DNA from: Gracilaria gracilis
Lineage: Eukaryota > Rhodophyta > Florideophyceae > Gracilariales > Gracilariaceae
Assembly (NCBI GenBank): GCA_030374805.1
Contig: JARGSG010000205.1
Location: 62,001 to 126,000 of the forward strand
Reading direction: 5' to 3'
DNA length: 64,000 nt
Under the pieces are notes generated by a model. That model saw only the letters and a list, made by a program, of their open reading frames with translations. It was not told the origin of the DNA and did not search any database. The position numbers and the translations under genes were made by a program. Of the stretch, positions 59,064 to 64,000 are shown in pieces. The stretch's first letter is position 1. Every line of letters starts with the position of its first letter.

Positions 59064-59598
59064 AAACTTAACGGACGCAATTCATTTTTTTCCTTCGCAA
59101 CTGGGTGCCTTTATTCTATAGCTACACGTACGTAGTAGTTATGACGATCATTTAACTCTCTAAATAAAGTGATAGTGATTTCTAGAACGTAAAATACGGA
59201 ACCCCTTGAGTTCAATCCTATATTGAGCGGGCGCAGTGTTCGGTCAGGAAGTGAAGGCAACGAACGTGATTGAGAAAGGTACGTCTACTATACGTTCTCG
59301 CGAGCATTCTCGACGGTCGTAATCCGCGTTTCGAATTGTTTGAACTCTTTGTATCCAACATGGCGCCTCTGAACCATAAAAGGGGGCGGGAGTCAGCGCG
59401 ATCGAAGAGCAACAGTGAGGGATCAGAAATGGCGCCGTTTACGCGAGGAAGAGGAAAGGCGAAGGTCTCCACGCCTCGTAGGCCGACATCGCGTTCCGAG
59501 CGGGGAACACCGCGCGCGATGAAGAAGAAGACGAGTACCCCCCGCGCCACATAAGATAAAAGGTGGCGACTCTGTATTTTTGTTCATCAGCCTTGGAA
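59064..59598. other. intergenic
   Basis: Upstream flank of the ParB-like gene. A short basic frame on the plus strand at 59360-59554 is not supported by any motif. Confidence 0.35.
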
Positions 59599-62258
59599 AT
59601 GGGCAAGAACAGGGTTGAAGTTGATTCTGCGGAAGTACGTGGCGTGGGGCCTGCTGGTGGTACCAGAAAGGGGCTCTGCCGTTCGCTGCATGGCCATCTT
59701 CTAAGCGCCTCTGCCTTAGAGGGTGAGGATTTGGTGGTTATCTGGAATACGAATACTTCAAGTCATCTAGACGCGAAGTAATTTTACCGTTTCCAAGGTC
59801 CGGAGGATCCCCCGAGTAAGCTCGCCGAATTGTTTTCGGCTGGGTTGCATGCCTGGGATACGTTGATGATGGACTCAATTGAGATTCCGTAGAGTCCCAC
59901 TTCGCACCCCACTCCGCACCATGGGGCCGGGAAGTCGTCCACCTCTCAGCCTGAGAGTGAAGATGTTGAGGAGGTCAAAAAATTGGCTGAGCATTCCTCT
60001 AAAACCGCCAAACTCTAGTCTCCACCAACGAGAGGAGGAGGACTAGAAGGTTCTGAAGGGATGAAGAAACCGGTGGGAGTAATTGAGAGGATTAACATCG
60101 TGGATGACTCCGATGACGATGTTGTGGAGGTTATTGGGACTACTAAGGCTTCCCTGGGTGGAACTGAGGGGAATTTGTTCGATGAAGGAGATAGAGTTCC
60201 GTCGGATTATGTGGAAACCACGCTGCCGCTACCGAAGATATGTTCAGCAGCGGTTGACGACGGATATCGAGATGATTGAAATCCCGAAGAAGACGGTTCG
60301 CAATGTGAACCTGGCTCACAAGGAGGCCACGAAGATGAAATGCCGCAACTTTGGTTGGCTTCCCTCCGCCCGTTCGATTGCCGTTACACTTGTAAGCGAT
60401 TTGGATGCGAGTGACATCGTTGACGGGAGACTTGTGCTGCCTGTTACACTTATAGACGGATATCACCGATTTCTTGTGTTACAGAACCTGTGTGAGAAAA
60501 GAGGGAAGTGGGGGAATATAGTGAAGTCTCTGGATTTTATGTTATGGAGGAGGAAAGATGGTAATCAGATGGTCATGAATGAAGTGCTAGGACTTGGCAA
60601 TCTCCTGAACGAGATGAGCTACAATGTTCTCAATATGTCTTTCGCAGACAAGCTTTACAGCACGGTGTCCTTCGTTGAAAACATCATTGACGAAGGAAAA
60701 GTGGATGTGAAGAAGGTGACGCTGAAAAAGATAGGCGGCGCGTTGAAGATAAATGAGGTTATCGGGGACTATAGTATGCGTCACTTGAATCGCTATGCGG
60801 CACTGGCTCTGAAGTTTGTGCAAAGCGAGGGGCTTCTCCAATTCTTTGAGAAGGTGTGTGTGGAGGGGCCGCCGCTGACGCTTACACATGTGTCCAGTGA
60901 CCTCCTCATGGGACTCGCAGATGGGGAATTCCGTTTCGTCGCCCGTTGCTTGCAATGGCATGTGCGACTGAGAATGTTTTCTGCAGGGAGGACGGGCCGT
61001 TTTGAGGATATGAGGAAGATTTCTTTCAGTGTGCAATTGGTATGTCTACGCTTCGCGACATGACTGCCAAGAGGAAGAAGATGACAGTTGAGGAAGTGAT
61101 GCAGACGATTCTCAAGATTGGAGGAAAGGGTGTATCTGTCTTCGAATATATCGGGAAGCAAACAGCCAAAATGGAGCTCGCGGGATCAAAGCGTTTGTGG
61201 GACGGGATGGTGTCTGGGAAGGTGAAGACTGCAGGTAACAAGCTGGAACAACACTTCAAAGTAACGCTGCGAAGTTCAGAGGAGGAAGAGGTTGTAGAGG
61301 AGGTTATTGAAGAGGTTGTGGAATCGGAGGGGAAAACCAGGGCTCCATCTGCTGAGGTGGAGAACGATCCCATGGTGGTGGAAAGCCCTGAACCGAAATC
61401 ACCGGTGTTAAGCCGTAGCACAAGACATAAGGTGGTTCCGGGTCACTTGAGAGAAGAGGAGGTTAGATGGGTTGTGGGAAAGAAGAGGAAAACGAGAAAG
61501 AGAACTTTTGTGGTGCTTACTGACGACGAGGATGAAGATGATGTGCAACCTGCCCCGAAGCGAAGAAGGAAGATTACGGTGAACACATATTCTGTGGACC
61601 TACCTTTGGAGGTTGTTAACCGGTTCAGGAAAATGACGAGGACTGCATTGAAGAAGTTCTTTAAGGAGCAGAAAATCAATGTGATGTCGTCCAGTGAGGG
61701 CGAAGAGGAGAGTGATAGTGGTGAGAAGGATTGTGGATTTGTTGGGGATGAACCGGGGGGAAGGTGAAGGAACAATGCGTAGCTTTGAGGATAACAATCC
61801 AGATGTTCTCCCGAAGGGGATGAAGAGAGATGGGGAGTACACCGGGGGATCGGATATGTCGTGGACGAATATGGTGAGTGCAATGCCGAGTGCGTGGCCG
61901 GGAGGGGAGAATGCTGTGAAACACCAGCACCCGTGAATGGATATGCTTCACCTACGAATGCAGCATAGGGCGGGGTGTTTAACGGTGGAGGATTTTGAGA
62001 ACGGTGCATCACGCGGTGTACTGGCATGCAGCCCGAAATAGGCACAAGGAACTGGGTACTACGAAGGAACCAGTTCTTGGGGTGAAGCACCAGCTGGACG
62101 AGGAGGAAAGTTCTGTGAGAAACTTTGAAATGGAGAAAGAAAAAGTTGGAGAGGAGGATTACGAAGAGGAAGATGACGAGGTACAAAGCCACAAGGCTGA
62201 TAACACGGATGGGGACTACGAGGAGGAACCGATGATAATGAATTATGAGGAAGACTAG
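59599..62258 (+). pseudogene. ParB-like domain protein with acidic C-terminus
   Basis: ATG 59599 begins a frame with stops TAA 59779, TAG 59890 and TAG 60016, a frame change near 60270, a return near 61040, and further changes after 61760. The core (about 60270-61040) has NFGWLPSARSIAV, then LPVTLIDGYHRFLVLQNL at 60440-60490, DGNQMVMNEVLGLGNLLNEM and KIGGALKINEVIGDYSMRHL. The IDG.HR box followed by an N-rich helix and a helix-turn-helix-like segment resembles ParB/sulfiredoxin-fold proteins, which in plasmids and phages bind or cut DNA and often accompany methylases. The C-terminal half is Glu/Lys/Ser-rich with basic patches, as in nuclear proteins. ParB membership is by motif only. Confidence 0.5.
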
Positions 62259-62580
62259 ATAAAACATGTAGGGCTTGTAATGTTATGTGTGTCAGAGTGA
62301 GGTGACTTGACTAGTAATGAGAAATGAACAAATGTTTTGATATAATGTGAGCATAAAAGGATTGTTGAAGAAAGAAAATGAGTTACAAAGCGTAGGGTAA
62401 GGAGAGAGAGTATTGTGCGAAGATATCTTTTTTACAAAATGAGACCAAAGTAGTACTGGTACTAAAAAGAATGTCTTTTCTAAGGACATTGACATAGTTG
62501 GTGTGAAAAAAGGCACGGTCAGGCAAGCCTGCTCTCTTGGTATCCTCGGAGGAAAGGTAGAAGTAAGCATTTCTGAATTC
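62259..62580. other. spacer between convergent genes
   Basis: AT-richer; lies between two 3' ends. No gene seen. Confidence 0.35.
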
Positions 62581-63293
62581 CTACTCAGAGAATGAGGCGT
62601 GGAAGGAGGTAAGAGTGCTGCCGTAGGCGAGGAGGGATTGTACTGTGGAGGGGATATTGTAGGAGATAGCTTTGTTGAAGGAGACTGTACCGAGTAGTTT
62701 CTTCATTATCGTTGAGACTATGGTATTGTAGTGGGTGGCCACGTCATGCATGGTAATGAAGTCGTGGGCGGAACCAAATAGGTTGAATGAAGAGATCCAG
62801 ACGAGCTTTTCGTAGTAGGATCTAGAGAAGGCGTCTTCGTCAACGGTATTGCAAGTGAGACCTGCGTTAAAGAAGCGTTGTGCTAGTACGAAAGCCCATT
62901 TTCCGGTGACAGTTGTGAGGCCGTTGGGAGTAAGAGGGGTGACGCCATCCTGTGGAGGTGCACCGAGGGTGGGTACGGCGATGTAAAGAATGCTCGTGTG
63001 GTGCGATGAAGACCATGTTTTGAAATAATGGGAAGAATGTGGCCGTTCTGAATGAAGACCAAGTTTTGTCTGCGAGATGGAGGGCAGGAGCGAATTACTG
63101 TTTCCAACAAGTTGCTCCTGCCGCAGAAGAAAATGGGACCTTGCGGAATGCTATGTGCGGCTATGAAATCTTGTAGTAAAAGAATGGTACCTTGAGGGGT
63201 ACCGTGGTCGTAAAGCATGGAGCCAATGGGGTCTCTGCATACAAAAATAGCTGGGGTGTGGGAGGAGCGGAGAAAAGAGGAAGGCGAGGTCAT
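62581..63293 (-). pseudogene. ketopantoate-reductase-like oxidoreductase fragment
   Basis: From ATG 63293 the first frame gives IFFCGRSNLLETVI and RRQNLVFIQNGHILPII. Near 63000 the sense shifts one frame to LYIAVPTLGAPPQDG, LTTVTGKWAFVLAQRFFNAG and YYEKLVWISSFNLFGSAH, ending at the TAG 62581-62583. The order LVF.QNG, then G-tV.GKWA..la.r...aGl, then EKL.W resembles the second half of ApbA/PanE-like proteins of plants and algae. The Rossmann GxGxxG is not present upstream, so the gene is truncated or the start is elsewhere. A metabolic enzyme here may be host sequence captured by an element. Confidence 0.4.
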
Positions 63294-63799
63294 TATGTCG
63301 AATTTGTTGGATGCTGTGAGGAGATATTGTGCTACAGGAGAGGAAGGGAGAGATGCTTAAGTAGAGAACGACGTTGCCGATGTATACACCGATAAAGTGG
63401 TTTCAGAGGAAAATATAGTTTTTATGACTAAGTAGTAGAAAGAATGAGGTAGGTGGGTATGAAGGGATTACGACTGATGAATGTGTTTATGAAAAGAGAT
63501 ATGTCGAAATGAAGTATGAAGGGGAAGATGGAGTTAAGGAACGGGCGCTGTGGATTGGTTTTGTGGGATGGTACTGAAAGGAAAAAACGAAAATATGGAA
63601 ATATCTGGGAGAAATGGAGTTTTTGGGGAATGGCGGGAAATTGAGGTATAGAAAATTGTAATACAAATAGGCCTGCGGGGTAGAGGGGTGTGTGGCCACG
63701 AGTGTAACGGCTGTGATCAGGGGTGGCAAAGACGAGAGTTTTTGTAAGTCGCTCAGGCCTGTTCAAGTCGTTTATCGCCGGACGCCGTCTTTTATCGAG
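63294..63799. other. no gene recognised
   Basis: No motif-bearing frame. Minus-strand frames here are low-complexity and unsupported. Confidence 0.35.
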
Positions 63800-64000
63800 A
63801 TGTGGAATGGATACGTTGGTGACGAGGAGCTAATGGCTCTGCTGCATAGGACGGAAGTGCAAGAGACGCCACCGCGGAAGGAGGGAGGGGGTACTGAGGG
63901 GGTTTGTGTGAGTCAGGGGGTTTGTAATGGGGATCGAGGAGGCGGTGGGATGGGGATGGGGATGGAGGAAAAGGACCGGAGAGAAGGTTTATGGGGGAGA
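63800..64000 (+). CDS. possible partial gene open at the window edge
   Basis: ATG 63800 opens MWNGYVGDEELMALLHRTEV and stays open for 67 codons to the end of the window, with Gly/Met-rich low complexity near 63950. Composition (purine-rich sense strand) matches the ParB-like gene. Too short to identify. Confidence 0.25.
   Translation, partial: MWNGYVGDEELMALLHRTEVQETPPRKEGGGTEGVCVSQGVCNGDRGGGGMGMGMEEKDRREGLWGR

Noticed and set aside
58436..59071. 211-codon plus-strand frame with repeated GVALHHGTDEA peptides
   Set aside because: The peptide repeat is produced by the hairpin array; inverted arms give it no independent support.
42870..62258. Reassigned or read-through stop codon, suggested by many in-frame TAGs
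   Set aside because: TAA and TGA occur in frame about as often (48526, 51360, 54650, 54938, 54977, 59779), frameshifts accompany them, and the Bre1-like and hAT-like genes are free of internal stops. Ordinary decay explains it.

Overview
The window is a repeat-dense eukaryotic segment. It is not bacterial: there are no operons or Shine-Dalgarno patterns, one gene has a clean GT-AG intron, and most of the rest is decayed transposable elements. Two host-like chromatin genes are present, a Bre1-type ubiquitin ligase with one 103-bp intron and a SNF2 ATPase. Intron poverty together with Ty3 chromovirus, Ty1/copia, Tc1/mariner, pogo, MULE, hAT and Plavaka-like elements would fit a compact-gene alga such as a florideophyte red alga. 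That assignment is inference; the sequence alone does not prove it.

Layout. 1-14 kb: copies of one ~510-bp LTR family (one split by a 368-bp hairpin element), a decayed MULE transposase, a DUF7869-type element gene with one frameshift and one stop, and fragments of a gag and an unidentified transposase. 14.3-25.8 kb: a Tc1/mariner transposase gene split by a 10.5-kb Ty3/gypsy chromovirus (two LTRs, PBS, gag, protease, RT, partial integrase, chromodomain, and a long 3' region with antisense reading frames). 26.3-28.6 kb: a pogo-like element with ~38-bp terminal inverted repeats. 30.8-33.2 kb: Bre1 homologue. 34.1-36.9 kb: an uninterrupted 928-aa hAT transposase-like protein. 37.7-40.3 kb: a SNF2 ATPase with only the first motor lobe. 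42.4-46.45 kb: a 5'-truncated copia element sitting in a further copy of the LTR family.

46.98-64 kb is the most unusual part. A Plavaka-like transposase (+) converges on two minus-strand genes. One is an unidentified protein (50.35-53.04 kb). The other is a permuted DNA amino-methyltransferase whose reading frame runs directly into a SET domain (53.5-56.65 kb). Next comes a 2-kb stretch packed with hairpins and direct repeats (57.0-59.1 kb), a gene with a ParB-like motif and an acidic tail (59.6-62.3 kb, +), a ketopantoate-reductase-like gene (62.6-63.3 kb, -), and a frame open at the window edge. Nearly all of these carry a few stops or frameshifts. The best reading is one or two large, partly decayed DNA transposons carrying chromatin and DNA-modification genes.

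Functionally the window is a stack of nested insertions around a few host chromatin genes. The intact hAT frame, the Bre1 homologue with an incomplete RING, and the methyltransferase-SET fusion deserve follow-up. Frames were read by eye; lesions could include assembly errors.
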